From: Druceiella hillmani
Taxonomy: Eukaryota; Arthropoda; Insecta; Lepidoptera; Hepialidae
Assembly (NCBI GenBank): GCA_039881145.1
Contig: JAYKKI010000023.1
Location: forward strand, 6,424,501 to 6,488,500
DNA: 64,000 nucleotides
Direction: 5' to 3'
In this document: in pieces, positions 1-12,325 of the stretch
Layout of the letters: each line of letters opens with the position of its first letter
Numbering within the stretch: the stretch's first letter is position 1
Program-made: the position numbers and the translations under genes
Notes under the pieces: model-generated
What the model was told of the DNA's origin: nothing
What the model saw: only the letters and a program-made list of their open reading frames with translations
The model's database searches: none

Positions 1-627
1 CAAGAATAAGGCGTTGGTTATAAATAAAGTCTTCTATTAGTCGGATATTTTTGCGATCTCTCTCTATTTACAACTTATTACCTACAGTTTTTTGGAATTT
101 CCAACTTAGCAGAAAACCAAGATCATAAAAAATAGCTCACGAATTCTTTTTGGAGATTGAAATACCGAGGTTTCCTCCAAGAATACATTGTCCTTCAGTT
201 AGTTAAGTGCTTTACGTGCCAAATAAAAAAATGGCTAATTCATACCATTATTAATACCATAATTCATACCATAATTGGACACAAGTTTAAGTAAATAATG
301 TGGGGCTACAAATGTTGTGCAAGAGCCGGCGAAGGTAGAAGTACGCAGCATTACTAGGTTAGGTGGGATAAAGTTGACCTAAACCCAATCTATCTTCACC
401 CTTACAATTATCTTTGATTCCTTCCGTAAAATTGTTTATCTTTCTAATCTAATAAGCCAGAATTTAACAATATAAAAGATTCCTTGCGAATACATTGACT
501 TGGTACAACTCAAGAAGTATGATTTTTTTGAGGATCGTTGACCCTATGCAAAACATCATTCATTACATAAATATTCTTTGGCCATTTTGAGATTTACTGC
601 AAGTTGCAAAATAGGCGATGGAGATTT

Positions 628-630
<3 letters not shown>
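1..630. other. AT-rich non-coding DNA, nothing recognised
   Basis: No reading frame of note and no repeat that I recognise. A slightly GC-richer patch lies around 315-400 but has no coding character. Confidence 0.5.

Positions 631-688
<58 letters not shown>
631..688. repeat. (AT)n microsatellite
   Basis: Uninterrupted AT dinucleotide run of about 58 bases, the first of many such tracts in the window. Confidence 0.97.
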
Positions 689-690
<2 letters not shown>

Positions 691-1735
691 GACGATAGGG
701 GATAAGTGATTTCATGAATAGATAAGTAGAAAATAATTCTAGCTACCTCAGAGCTGCTGTTGTTTCATCCTGTCTCGTATCTCATCATATCTAGTTTTTC
801 AACAATGAAGGTTGCCTGTTTTGATATACAGTTGCAGATATATTTAACCGGATTCAAGAATTCCTAATTGGATCAGTAAATTATATTCTGTAGTTCTCCT
901 TTCTATGCATTAAGCTAAAGATGAAAAGCCTTTAATTGGAATTTCATTGGAAGAAACAGATTCGTTTGAACTTCTCAGTATAGTATTGGGGACGAGTTGT
1001 AACAGAAACGCAGCACAAGGGAAATGTGGTTCATATTATGTTAGCTTGTGGGTGGTTGGTGAATGATATAATGATAATGTGAATATAGATTAATTGAATT
1101 ATATTTTAATATAATTATAATTAAATTCAATTCAAGCAATGAAATTAAAATAGCAAAGTGCCCTTCATTGAAATGATTCCTCTGAACCGAATTCTTTTGA
1201 TTGCCTGTGCCTGTGCCAATGGTCCCAAGAAATGCGTTGCCTTGAAACAACTAAGATATAAATATAAATATTTCTTCAGTCACTTTGAGTTCATATGTAG
1301 TCCCATAAATGTAAAGTCAAGATATTTCAGCAAGGTAAAGACATTTACTCTCATAAGCCAACGCTGGTTGATGTGAAGTATTTATTGTTCAATTTTTCAT
1401 TCTGATTCAAAAAAATGTCCCAAGGTTTTTTTAGAATTCTGTATTATTGAGTGTCAGCGAGAGCTTCTATAAAAATAATGAAACAAAATATAAACTTTTA
1501 AATTAACTTTTAAATAATACATTTTAATTTTAAGTTTTTGCAATATGGTTTCTTGCTCACTATGTAGAAGATCACAATCTACACCATTTATTCCCAAGGA
1601 ATATGACCTAAATATGAGTCATTTCCCGAGTAAATGACCGTGGTCTTTAATAAAGCTTTATTCTCTTTTTTATCTTATTAAAGGATTAATTTTTGAAAAC
1701 CCCAAAATCTCTTTTCTTTATTGTAAGCAGAAACT
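689..1735. other. AT-rich non-coding DNA, nothing recognised
   Basis: Short open frames on both strands around 1041-1376 overlap each other, have no recognisable domain, and look like chance frames in AT-rich DNA. Confidence 0.5.
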
Positions 1736-2200
1736 TCACCCAAAGTTTTACGTTTCTGCCTTCAAAACTGACGGACTCACATACAAACTTTCATCCTATA
1801 TCTCATCTCCATAAGGGATGAACTTTCGGAAATCTTTCTCATAAGATACTTATATTTTATCTGCAAGTATGTGGAATTAGTTTTTAAAATCCCTAAAATA
1901 TGTTTTTTAAATTTCTAATAAGAAGCTTAAATACAAAGTTTTATCGATCCTTATAGCCAATAAGAAACATATCTATCAAATTTCGAGTTTGTGAAAGTTA
2001 AAAACAAGTTTCATGTTCCTAATTTGAAAACTGACCGATTTCCACAGAAATTTTCATCATTTATGTTACCCTCTTAACGGATGAATTTTTAAACATTTTT
2101 TTTAGCAGATTGTTGCTAAATTTCAAGTCTATATATAGGCTTTATAGTTATTGATATATCGTGGCGAATCAGTGACAGGATAATTCGCTTTTAAGCCTAT
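1736..2200 (+). repeat. Duplicated LINE 3'-UTR-like repeat
   Basis: Two diverged copies of one sequence lie in tandem, at about 1740-1880 and 1995-2150. Each holds AAAACTGAC, then a tract like ACTTTCATC, then GGATGAA. The second continues with AAATTTCAAGTCT, a GGCTTTATAGTTATTGA stretch and GAATCAGTGACAGGA. This order of short motifs is familiar from 3' untranslated ends of non-LTR retrotransposons in insects. I rely on recall of the family and do not assign a clade. Confidence 0.4.
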
Positions 2201-2964
2201 AGTGTGCCATGCTCAAACAGAAACAGAATTTGAGGCTTGCCAGAATTCTTAAATGGGCGTAGGAATATCCATAAAGAGCTAATGTTTTCAAAAGGAGATA
2301 TCCATTTTGACTTAAAATAATGACTGATTATTCGCGGAATGTTTGTAATTACCGTAAAATATTTGATGTATAGCATTTTACTAGTCGGAAAAATGGGTTT
2401 CATCAACATTTAATAAAAATAAAGGTTTTGCACTACATTTTTCTATTTAAAATTTTCAAGCGTCTTTGGTAGCTAAATTTAAAATAATGTCAGAATCAGT
2501 CTATTAATAATGTGATTAAGTTTATTAATAAGTTATATACATACTTACTAACTGCAGTAAAGTGCAATCGCAATAACTACCATAGTAAAAAAGGACATGG
2601 AAAATACAAACATGAAAAGAGAAACTTAATAGAATATGTCTCAACACAGATAGCAGAAAAAATTGGTAGCTTTGGTTATGATCTAAAGTAAAATACTAAT
2701 ATATATTGTTTATTAATTAATGGGCAAAATTGTTTGCTGTACTTTTATCAAGAGAAGTTTATCCATAGAATTTTTTATTGAAATTAAAGGTATTTTTTAT
2801 GTTTTGTGATTCTATTGTGTACTTTAATTTACATAATTTTTTAGGAACGTCTTAACTGAAAATAAGTTGCGACAAAGGTTGTCGTTATAATCTAATTATT
2901 TAAATTGATGCAATGGAGGATATAAAGTCAATGGAAAAATGGAACCTATGTAAGATAACTTATG
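2201..2964. other. AT-rich non-coding DNA, nothing recognised
   Basis: A 70-codon minus-strand frame (2197-2409) has no recognisable motif and is probably chance. Confidence 0.45.
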
Positions 2965-3175
2965 TGTTCTTCTGTCTGTCGATTTCTTAGTTTCTCAGAA
3001 AGTGGTTGGTATAAAAACTTTAAATTTGGAATAGTGATAGAGCATATTAACTCACATGTACTTTAGTTGTTAACATTTTGAAATATTTAAATAGACATTT
3101 TAGGGGTTCAAATGAAAGAACCAATTTTTTTTTAAATTTCGTAACTTTTGGTGCGCGAGTTGAAATCGACCGTGC
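2965..3175 (+). repeat. Interspersed repeat, family A, copy 1
   Basis: The stretch runs from a TCTGTCTGTCGATTTC start through AAAACTTTAAATTTGG (about 3015), a TATTAACTCA tract, and AGGGGTTCAAATGAAAGAA (about 3102). The AAACTTTAAATTTGG core, followed by a TATTAAC-like tract, recurs at about 63,918 and in diverged form at about 62,849. It looks like a 3'-UTR tail of a non-LTR retrotransposon, by recall of similar insect repeats. Confidence 0.45.
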
Positions 3176-4228
3176 TGGAATGTAATGGATCAGCAAGCAT
3201 TGACATAAATTTTATTTTCCTAGTAATAATACAGGCGTCATTTAAAAAACTAAGTTGCATATTTTCTATAAATTATAAATATTTTTAATTCCATTTTTTT
3301 TAAAACAAAATTTCCTCCAAAAACTACTTTGTTTTGATCTGACATCCATGTACACTATTATACCCTGTGTTTTTGGGCACTAATTCATATTCTAATGTGC
3401 TTGTTTTTTAAAAGAGAAATATTTCAAAGTCTACTACAACACAAAGCAGTGGATAAAAAACACCAAATTATAAATACTACAGACAAATTTTGTTTCTGTC
3501 CCTAAGTAGATTTGTAAAAAGACTGCGAAATTCGATCAGAACTCATACTGTGAAAAATCCGTACACATTTAGGAATTTATAAACCTACAAAGGTATATTT
3601 GAATTCTATTAAACTCTTTTTATTTACCAATTTTTCATAACGAGAGCATATTTTCTTTTATATCTTTCACATTAGTCGAAGATGGTATATGTTTAAAATT
3701 TTTAATATCTAGAATAGTTGCTTTAGTTTACCTGTAATCCTCTGATAAGAATTAACTATTTTTTTCATAATTTTTGGTCCAATAATTTTGGTAACACGGG
3801 AAGGGAATATTCCATTTTCGCATACATTTTGGAATGTCTTTTTAAATACATAATTTAAAACTAAGGATTTTTTTCTTTCTCTTAACAATAACTTTCTTCT
3901 GTATGGCAACAATAATAACTTTTCATAATGGTTCCTATCTAGTCATAATTTCAATTTATGGAAACTTTCTTTGAGAGTTTCTCTAACTCCTAAAACGCTA
4001 AGTTGACTGCTGATACACTCATATATTTGCCAATGATTAAATTGTATACACATATACTCATTAGAGATCAGTTAATTAAATTTTACTAACCAATATGATA
4101 ATGGTTCTAGTAATCATAAATACCATTCGTTCAAAGAAAGGTTGCTCGAGAAAAAAAGTTTCGCACAGTATCTTTGCCGGCCAAACATAGTATAAAATGT
4201 GAAGGAAAAAAAAAAATTTTGATACATT
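3176..4228. other. AT-rich non-coding DNA, nothing recognised
   Basis: Includes a 67-codon minus-strand frame at 3709-3912, which is lysine/isoleucine-rich as expected of AT-rich DNA. No gene supported. Confidence 0.45.
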
Positions 4229-4725
4229 TTGTTTTTATACCATTCTGATTTTATCAAAATTAATATGCTTAATATCGAGCTGCAAGACTGCCACAGAATA
4301 CTGACATCAGGAAAAATTATGAAGTCTATGGATGTTGAAAAAATAGCATGCAAACTAAATGGCGACGCTATGAACAAGTCATGTATCCTGCCAAAAGAAA
4401 GTTCTATAGAGTTAGCTCTGTCGCACTCGAGTAACAGAAACGATCACCCGATAAACTGTGCTGTTGTTGAAAAGATGAAAACGTTGCCTTGATAGGAATC
4501 ACCTAGAAGATGATAGCTGCTAACAGGAATCAGTTACGAAAGGTGGAAGAGATCACTCGCAAGAAGGTACCACAAAAAATGTTACCTTCCAATATTTGTG
4601 AGGCATTATTGCCAAAATTATGGATATTTTTTATGTCTGCTACTACCTTAACACGTAAGTACAATATAATTCAGGAAATAAATAGAATATTTGTGGCTTC
4701 AAAACTTCTAAATTCGTTTTGGTAG
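4229..4725 (+). other. Unrecognised open frames, possible decayed coding DNA
   Basis: Two frames follow each other on the plus strand: 87 codons (4229-4492) and 71 codons (4510-4725), the second in another frame. Their composition is less extreme than the flanks, with balanced E, N, S, K and C residues. A strong splice-donor-like ACACGTAAGT lies at about 4649-4658. I recognise no domain. It could be a decayed transposon frame or an old exon pair broken by a frameshift; chance is also possible. Confidence 0.15.
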
Positions 4726-5084
4726 CCAACTGTAAATCAATTCTACGAAATTAGGCCAGAATGACGTGATAACTCTGTGAGTAATGAACCGATAGAAAAT
4801 TTCCGATTAAATTCCGAAAACTTACTATTTTAAGATTTAAGCCAGTTAGGTTATTTCACAATTGAATTAATTTAGGAACATAGGGACCGTGTGCGGAAAT
4901 GACATAAATATAGAAGTATGCATAATTTACCAGTGGTCTACTACGTAAACGCATAAAGCTAAAACACCGGTTGAGATGACCATGGAAAGTCCTTAAGTAA
5001 TTCTAATGAAACCTTTAGCAATAGAGGCTTTAATAATATTGCTCAAACTTTTGTGGCTTTGAAAATTTTAAAAATTATATTTTT

Positions 5085-5325
5085 TAGAAATATCGGCCTA
5101 CATGAGATGAAAATATGACCAGAATCCACAGATACGGCAATAAGAGGAAAAGACCAGAAGCTTTTCTGGTAAATCCGTAATATTGACTTTAATAATCGTT
5201 ACCCGAGTAATATTGACTTTAATAACAAAAATAAAAATGTTATGACTGCAAATTGAAGAATTAATTTTTTTCATGGATACCGGTTTCTATGAGACGAAAA
5301 TACGACCAGAAAATATGGCATTCTA
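5085..5325 (+). repeat. Local imperfect duplications
   Basis: A stretch around 5093-5140 (CATGAGATGAAAATATGACC) is repeated around 5287-5320 as CTATGAGACGAAAATACGACC. Between them GTAATATTGACTTTAATAA occurs twice with a 31-base offset (about 5176 and 5207). Origin unknown. Confidence 0.6.
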
Positions 5326-5799
5326 AACCAAGAGTCATATAATTTGGTGGAGGGCCATGTATATTATTTTTTAAACCGTAGCGGGCCAATAGCACAGTGA
5401 ACATTAAATATAAAGAGAACAGTAATTTTAATTTTTCGACATGAATAATTTATTTAAAAAGCCTCAGGTTTACAAATTATCACACTAATGAGAAGACTCA
5501 TTTTTTTTTCTTTGCACAGGGCATCTATGTCAGCTGGTATTTTAGAAGTGGCTATGCGCAGAATGCCTTTAAGATTGGTGTTTGATAAAGATGATCTAGT
5601 TTTTGACTCGTTATGTTCTTGCGGGAAAAAAGTTGTTCGTAAGTGTATATACTACCAAATAATGAAATTTATTAAAGAGTTAATTTGGTAAGGTTTTGGT
5701 ATTGGTTGCGGTTAATATATAGTTTTTGTAAAATTCAATCACTTTGCTTGAAATCATATTATCATATGCTGTTTTTAGGATAAAATTGCTTTATATATA

Positions 5800-6810
5800 T
5801 CGATTAATTCCAATTGTAGGTTTAACTCGGCCCTTTCAATTTCAACATTATATGGATTTTGAAATAGTTTTATGTTGGGTATTTGTGATTTGAAGTCTAT
5901 GAATTTCTCCGCAAATTTATTCCTCAACTTTTGTAACAACGTCGCTTACTTTCCTAAGTCCATTGTTTCTTGATCTCTTAAAAATAAGGTCTCCCAATGT
6001 ACCAACTGCTTTTGCTCCAGTTGTTTTTCCAATAATATGAGCTTTTTTATAAAACTGGAACATGTTCAAATAAATGTGTGCAAAGTCGATCTTTTCCTTG
6101 CAGTTTTAGTCATGTCAACTAGATCAGCCACTACAAATCAATTAAAAAACGAAAATCTTGACCTTTGTTTTCAAGAAAAATCTTTACTTCTTTGAGCAAA
6201 GAAAAGAATCGCTTCAGTATGGCTGCTCTGCTAATTCAGCGAACGCGACTGAAGTACACCATGTCTTCATGATCAGCATAAACATCAGACAGAAAATCCT
6301 GAAACTGTCTGTGATTCAGTTCTCTTGCAAGTATAAAATTAATTGTCTGCACTGCCACGTGTTTCAGCTTAAATACTTTTACACATAGCTGTTCTGGATG
6401 GATAATACAACGATGCTGTATGATTGTGTGTGTGATAATTTTGCCCATTAATGCCACAAAACCATTTGCTCTTCCTATCATTGCTGGTGCATCATCTGTG
6501 GTTAATCGGCAAAAATTTTCGATTTGAAGCTCATATTTTTCCATGCAACTCTTTATTTCTTTTCTAGATATATTGTACTGTAGTTGTATATTTCATTGAC
6601 CGCAAATCAAGCAATTTCTCGGTCACTGTATAGTCTTCTCTTACTTCTCTTACAAAAACTGTGAACTGCGCTATATCTGATATATCAATATTTTCGTCGA
6701 GAGTAAAACTATAGAAAACGCATTTCTTTAATTGTGTTACACGCTATCGATGTGACTATTTCCAAGCATTTCTTGACAAATTTTCCTTCGGATTTAGATT
6801 TGAAATACAT
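5800..6810 (-). pseudogene. hAT-family transposase pseudogene (GTF2IRD2/ZBED-like)
   Basis: The fragment encodes the middle of a hAT transposase of the type domesticated in vertebrate GTF2IRD2 and ZBED proteins. A 102-codon frame (6544 down to 6236) holds the conserved order TTDDAPAMIGRANGF, then RCIIHPEQLC, then LNHRQFQDFL, just before the position of the usual W-L-S-x-G motif, where a stop codon follows VYFSRVR. Beyond the stop, the same reading continues as AILKRFFSLLKEVKIFLENKGQ and then, through stops and frameshifts, LKLQGKDRL and YFKIHIMLKLKG. Upstream (about 6800-6545), another frame gives LDENIDISDIAQFTVFVREV and LDLRSMKYTTT, also typical of the family. The N-terminal BED zinc finger and the C-terminal dimerisation region were not found, and no terminal inverted repeats were identified. 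Many stops and shifts make it inactive. Confidence 0.82.
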
Positions 6811-6999
6811 CAATATGATACACAAATAGGATACCATACTACACCATATATGATCATAATAATGGAGTACAGTCCATTAAATGCAGAACTTCAATGTTAT
6901 ACTACATACATAGGTAAATAATCTCAAATAATGTGCAACAAAATACTATTTTAAAAATATATATTACCTAATTTATTCCACCACTTTTCCTTGCAATAA

Positions 7000-8560
7000 G
7001 CTTCACCCAATATGCGAAATAGATAAGTATAACACGATCGCAACCGAACACGAGCAAAACCAAATTTTTCGCGTGCGTCGTTGACAAGTTTCACTAGCCA
7101 ACTGATTGCGGTAAAGCGATCTGACTGTGTGGGTATCAAACATGTAGGTGAGGTGGGGCGCGTCTTGGTGTGCGAGAATTTCATAAGTAAATTTTACATA
7201 CCTGTTACGTACTCCGGGTTTGATATGGAAGAAAATGCCGATATCTTCAAAAAACGAAAAACTTTATTTAACTGCAACACAATAAAGCCCTTTAGCAATA
7301 GAGATATTCAGTAGTCTCTTAATTATCGTTATAATCGTCCGTAGATATTCGCTGGTTAACGAGCTTCCTTTTTGTTTTCGTGTCCAAATCTGAACTAAAC
7401 CGCGGCGACCACTGCGGCTATTTTTATCGGCAACTCATAGAAATATCGAGAGATTTCTCATAGGTACCAGGGGTGTCTAGTCTAGGCATTGGGGCGCCAG
7501 CTGACGCAATCGTTGTCTACGTGTGAGTACGTGCACAAGCTAATACAGGACCTATAGCGGAGACTATAATGTTGATTATTCCTTGCAACTACAATACTAG
7601 TACGTTCGCGGGTGCAAGGCAATGAGACTGACGTGTTTTATAGAGTTCTGTATTGCGACGCCAGGTTCCGCAACATAACTAACTACCAATATGTACACAT
7701 TATTCATTTTGACTACCAGTTATTGGTTCATTTATCGACTAGTGTAAACAAACTGAGATAGGCATATGTTTAATGGATACTTGTACAATATCCTATTATA
7801 TCCTATTGCGGGCCGCATCATGGCCCGGAGGCCGTATGTTGGACGGGCCTGTTGTAGACGTACGCGTTTCTTTTACTCTAATTTTGTCTATCTCCTCTCA
7901 CCTCTCGGTAATAGATGGCGCTCACACTATATATTATGTAACGCCTGAACATGGATTCTTTGGAGTTCGTTTACTAATCATTAGGTGGCTTTAGAGCCTA
8001 TAAACAACAAATGTGGCAATTGAGTCGATCGTGATCGATCGAATCGAGTATATCGGTCAAACGAGTTAATCGATAGATCAATCGTGATCGAATCAATGAG
8101 CTCGATACGATCGTATTAACTATTCGTTCAATCAGACAATATCCCCTTTAAATTTCAGAACCTTAAAGATGAAAGGAAAATATATCAAACATATAAACGA
8201 ATACATGCCCGAAAAGTGCGCACGAAGGGCGGAGTACGTGCGCCGGGTATTACGTTTACACGGCAGGGATACACAATATGTCAAGTGATATTCTTATGCG
8301 TGACGACGTTTAAGTCCAATATCAAACAGTGACAGGAACAAATATTTCCTTTGCACGCGCGTCACGCACTTGATAATAATGACTTACAGCGACCGTCCGG
8401 ACGTAATCTGTTTTAAGTTGATTTGAGGCGGGATGCTGTAATATTTTTGTACTTAATATTAGAATTCAAATCAATTGAGCAGTTGAACAGATATTCGTGT
8501 GTTAGTTTCGCATGTTGAGCCCCGAAAGGGCGATATCGATGCTAAAGTTATTTGTCCTAA
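7000..8560. promoter_or_regulatory. CpG-richer patch, possible promoter-proximal DNA
   Basis: This stretch has visibly more G+C and more CpG than its flanks, for example around 7020-7180, 7380-7640, 7800-7870 and 8200-8420. A cluster of GATCG/CGATC words lies at 8020-8110. It precedes the candidate first exon at 9.4 kb. Part is explained by a possible hAT-derived element at 7468-7851. Reading it as a promoter is inference; no clear core promoter was found. Confidence 0.2.
7468..7851. mobile_element. Possible short non-autonomous hAT element
   Basis: The left end reads CAGGGGTGTCTAG, matching the CAGGGGTGTC-type terminus common in hAT elements. The right end has GGGCCGCATCATGGCCCGG, then GTTGGACGGGCCTG, a degraded form of the complementary terminus, with GC-rich subterminal sequence typical of such elements. 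The flanking 8-base target duplications do not match (ATAGGTAC against TTGTAGAC), so the boundaries or the call may be wrong. It carries no transposase; the hAT pseudogene to its left need not be related. Confidence 0.3.
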
Positions 8561-9377
8561 AATATAGTGTTTAATTTTCCCTGAAATAGTGTCTACTTAC
8601 TAATATGCTAAAAATATGAATCTTTGTCACCAATTCACGTTTTTCCCTTATAGTTGGTTGGTTAATTATTAATCTTGTATTTTAAATATTTATTCTGATT
8701 CACTGGTAACCGTGTCTATAATACGTAATTAATGTGGCAGAAAGCAATGAATCCACACATCATAAAATGTGGAACTAATAGAAACATTAAAAAGAATTAT
8801 TTTTAGCAGTGTGCAATTATGGGATTTTTAAATTTAATTTCATGAAGAAAATAACACCATATTTTTATATTCTTCATTAAACGCCCGTTAAAGGTTGAAA
8901 ATTATAAAATACATTGCTTTATATATTACTGTTTATTTCGATTAATATTAGGTAATAATCAATGGCGAATGCATTCAGCTAGTACTTTTATATTTAGGAG
9001 AAAAATCTATTCGCTCGTTAAGTATAGAGATAAGCGATCACACTTTCCTGTGTCACGAAATACCGTCAAATTTCAATCGCTAATAACGACGAGTTTCGTA
9101 ATGCATTAACAATTGTTGAATTCACAACGATTAGAGCAAGTTTGTATTTGTTTAACTTATAACGTCATCGGACTAGTGTAAGTGCATGTGCAGGATTGTT
9201 GCGAAGTAGCATTATGTAAAGCGATAAATTAACGTAGTGAAAAAACGAATTTAACTAGGATGCTGATTTTGGGTATCATTGCAAAGAGCTTGCGGAGTGC
9301 AAATAAGATTTCAAGTGAGACAATAAAAATATTCGCCTGAATATAAGTAAATAAAATTCACCTGAATATAAGTATAA

Positions 9378-9577
9378 GTTAAAGGGAATTCGACAAATCC
9401 GAATCAACATGGCCGAAAAGAAAATGAAATGCAAAACGGATACACTAATGCAAACGATTATGTAAATCAAAACAGCAAAATGTGCCAAACGATAATATAG
9501 CTGGCCCATCGGGCAAAAAGCGTCTAGTGATAGTTCCTGTTATATTACTCTGTGTAATCATTGTATTCAAGATATCG
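9378..9577 (+). pseudogene. Candidate first exon of a type II membrane protein, with one frameshift
   Basis: A frame open from 9378 reads past ATG at 9429 as MQNGYTNANDYVNQNSK. Near 9480-9495 the reading must shift by one base to continue as NVPNDNIAGPSGKKRL, then a hydrophobic segment VIVPVILLCVIIVFKI (9527-9574). A possible splice donor, TCG/GTAATT, follows at 9578. A basic stretch (GKKR) before a single hydrophobic helix near the N terminus is the usual layout of type II membrane proteins such as Golgi transferases or membrane peptidases. Another ATG at 9409 lies in an excellent context (CAACATGG) but its frame closes after 18 codons. The shift means a broken or mis-sequenced exon, or chance. 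No later exon was recognised here. The family is unknown. Confidence 0.28.
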
Positions 9578-9599
9578 GTAATTACATTACATATCAATA

Positions 9600-12260
9600 C
9601 AAAACTCTTGTTATGATTTTATCTCGACGTTTTCACGAAAAATTACGCTGACACGAAATGCGCCTTGAATTTTTTTTAATTACAGTATTTCAGTATTAAA
9701 TTATTTCAAGAAATTTGCTTCAAAAATCTTTATTTTTAATATTTCAGTCAAAATGGAAGCTGACTTAAATTATATTGATTGAATATGGTACTGATTTTCA
9801 AATATGTTTTGGTACTATTATTCAAATAATATCACATTTTTTCGTTACTCGGTAAGGCAGGTGATAAAAAAAATTTATTAAAAATTTTCTTTACGGATAA
9901 TCTGTAGATTTTTTAATATAATTAATCTGCACCACTTTGCAATTACAATTATTTAAGTATTTTTCTATAAGAGTAAATAAATTTATAATTTTTTTTTAAA
10001 TTCGAAATCATCACCTGCGTCACGATAGAGGAAAAACATAAGAAAACATAAATTATATTAGGCCATCACTTCCAAGTATTGCATTGTAATAATATTACTA
10101 TCGTCGCACAGAATCAATGTATTACGTTTTGTGTGAATATATTATATGTAATATACTCGTATATTTACATCTAACATAGAAAAACATGTATGTATTTTCA
10201 AACGTATTACTTTCTTGTAGTTACCGTAATTTCTTTATTATGGTGATTGCTTTAAAAATTATCTGCATGATTTTACTGTACAGATATTTGTCTACTATAT
10301 ATTTCGTAGGTGTAAGACAAATAACTTGGTTGCCCCAATTTCTATAACTTATCAATATAAGTTGAACGAAATATCCCGATTTGTTTTTAAATTTTTGATA
10401 GAGTTAAAAAGTTAGAGGCAGGGATACATTGCAAAAGGTTTTTGATAGCGCCGAGGAGGAGAAATCCCATAGAATCATAAAATATTACAAAATATTTCAA
10501 ATGTTTTTTTCTTTTACACCTTACTAGGAAACCGTGAAATAAATATAATCAACCCCAAGTTCGCACTTGGAGAAATAGTTCAAAAATATACCTTAAATAA
10601 ATACATTAATTGTTTTTGTTCGCGTAATCTAAACTTTTTGTGTGCAACTTCATTACAATAGGCCTTAACATGAGAGGATGTCATGCTTTGATATATGTAT
10701 TGACAAATTGACAAAGAGATATAACGAAACTGTAAGAGTTTAGTTTTTGCCATCGGCTACGGAACTCTAAAAACAGTGTACATTTTAAATCATGAACATA
10801 AACTAGCAATAGTCCAAAGTCCTGTCCTGTATTTGAATATTTTGTTGTCACTGTCCATTATTAATTAATCAATTACCTATCCTTGGTGATAATTTTATCT
10901 TACATTATACTTTTTGCAAATAACTTGGTGAAATAAGTAATACGGGCATCGTTAAAAATACTTTTGTAACGGATGAACCCTAACAAAAGTACTCACAAAT
11001 GTTACCTTTTATTTTAACTTAGTTTATTGGCTTTTATTAGTACTTTTCTTCTTTATTTAACACCAAACATATGCAGTTACAAGTTTCCAAAGAAAACTGC
11101 TACCAGTATTTCTTCCCGCCACTCCGGCCGAATCGGTGTATTCAATGATAGTCGAAAGTACATATACCGCAGCAGTATATGCATTTTAGACTATCAATAT
11201 TCTTTCTTTGGACGGAAAGTTTCATAGCACCCTCGCTTTCAGCCAAAACTTTTGACTTAAAACGAATGTTCTCAATTGCGAAGAATAAATTGTTGCATTC
11301 AGTAAATAGCTCGCTTAATTATATTTTGTTTTCCTCTTCCCTTCTGCTGTCGCTCTTGTGTTTTTTCAAGTTTATATTATTTTCGGAAGGGGAAAAAATT
11401 GTAAACAGTTGCTGAATTTATGATTTGAATGTTATGGTTCGTGAATGAACATTCCTCCGTTCATAGGTTATTTTATTTGAAATAATTTTTTTTTCCATTT
11501 GTGTTTTTTACATGTTTACATTTTGGAGGTAAATTTGCCAAAGCAAATCGAGTTCAAGAAATTCGTTTAGGTTGAAATCGGTTAGGTTCGGGTAAAGCTT
11601 TCATCGACTAATTATGCGGAAGGTTTCATCTAACTTGTTTCGATATTTAATTAGACTACTGGATGAAATATAACGTGTTTGAAGGGATTTGAAGTACTTT
11701 AATTTTTTTTTTTAAATTTGTCGTAAGTTAACATATATTTTTATTTACATTTTTCATTAAATCGGTTTTCCTTACTCTATCAAAATTTTCGAAAAAAAAT
11801 CATCACGAATATTAATAGTCATCCGTAATCCGATTCATTTTCGGAAAAATTTTGTTACTCTCACATTTAATTTCCCAGCTTGTTTTTTATACAAATTTAA
11901 TATTCATAGAATAGGGTATAAAGGACTTAAAAATTAACAAGCGTGCTCTATATTTTCAGATACAAAGAGATGTATTAATATGATTAAACAAATACGCTAT
12001 TATAATTTTGGCCAGGTCATAATATTTATAACATTACTAAACGCATCGCATTTACTGAATAGCTCCAATATTTCTTTTTCCTTTTTGGATGAACCCAGTT
12101 TCTGAATCTCTGGAACTCAGAAAGAGTTGAATCGTGAACCTACCGAAATTAATGTTATATTTTTTTAAAAGAGAAATTAAAATTTCAATATTGTTCTTAA
12201 AATATATGCAACCTTAGCTATATTTTAAATAATATTTCAATTTCATTAATATAAAAAATA
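9600..12260. other. AT-rich non-coding DNA
   Basis: No gene recognised. Near 10,752 a short CTACGGAACTCTAAAA stretch resembles the end of an insect LINE 3' UTR. Two frames at 11,027-11,415 overlap in different phases and have no domain. Confidence 0.4.
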
Positions 12261-12269
12261 TAGAAACTT

Positions 12270-12325
12270 TCAAGCACGAGTAGGACTCACACTTGGAGAG
12301 GGTTCCATAAGTACTTAGATACATA
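12270..12325 (+). repeat. Short LINE-tail-like fragment (CGAGT/ACTC core)
   Basis: GCACGAGTAGGACTCACAC followed by GGGTTCC resembles a common insect non-LTR retrotransposon 3'-UTR motif of the form GCGAGTCGGACTCGC followed by GGGTTCCGTA. Similar pieces occur at about 43,223 (same strand) and 35,398 (opposite strand). The assignment is by recall of the motif. Confidence 0.35.

Noticed and set aside
6951..7314. Opposed 77-codon frames as genes
   Set aside because: They share the same CpG-richer DNA, have no domain, and are best read as non-coding flank of the hAT remains.
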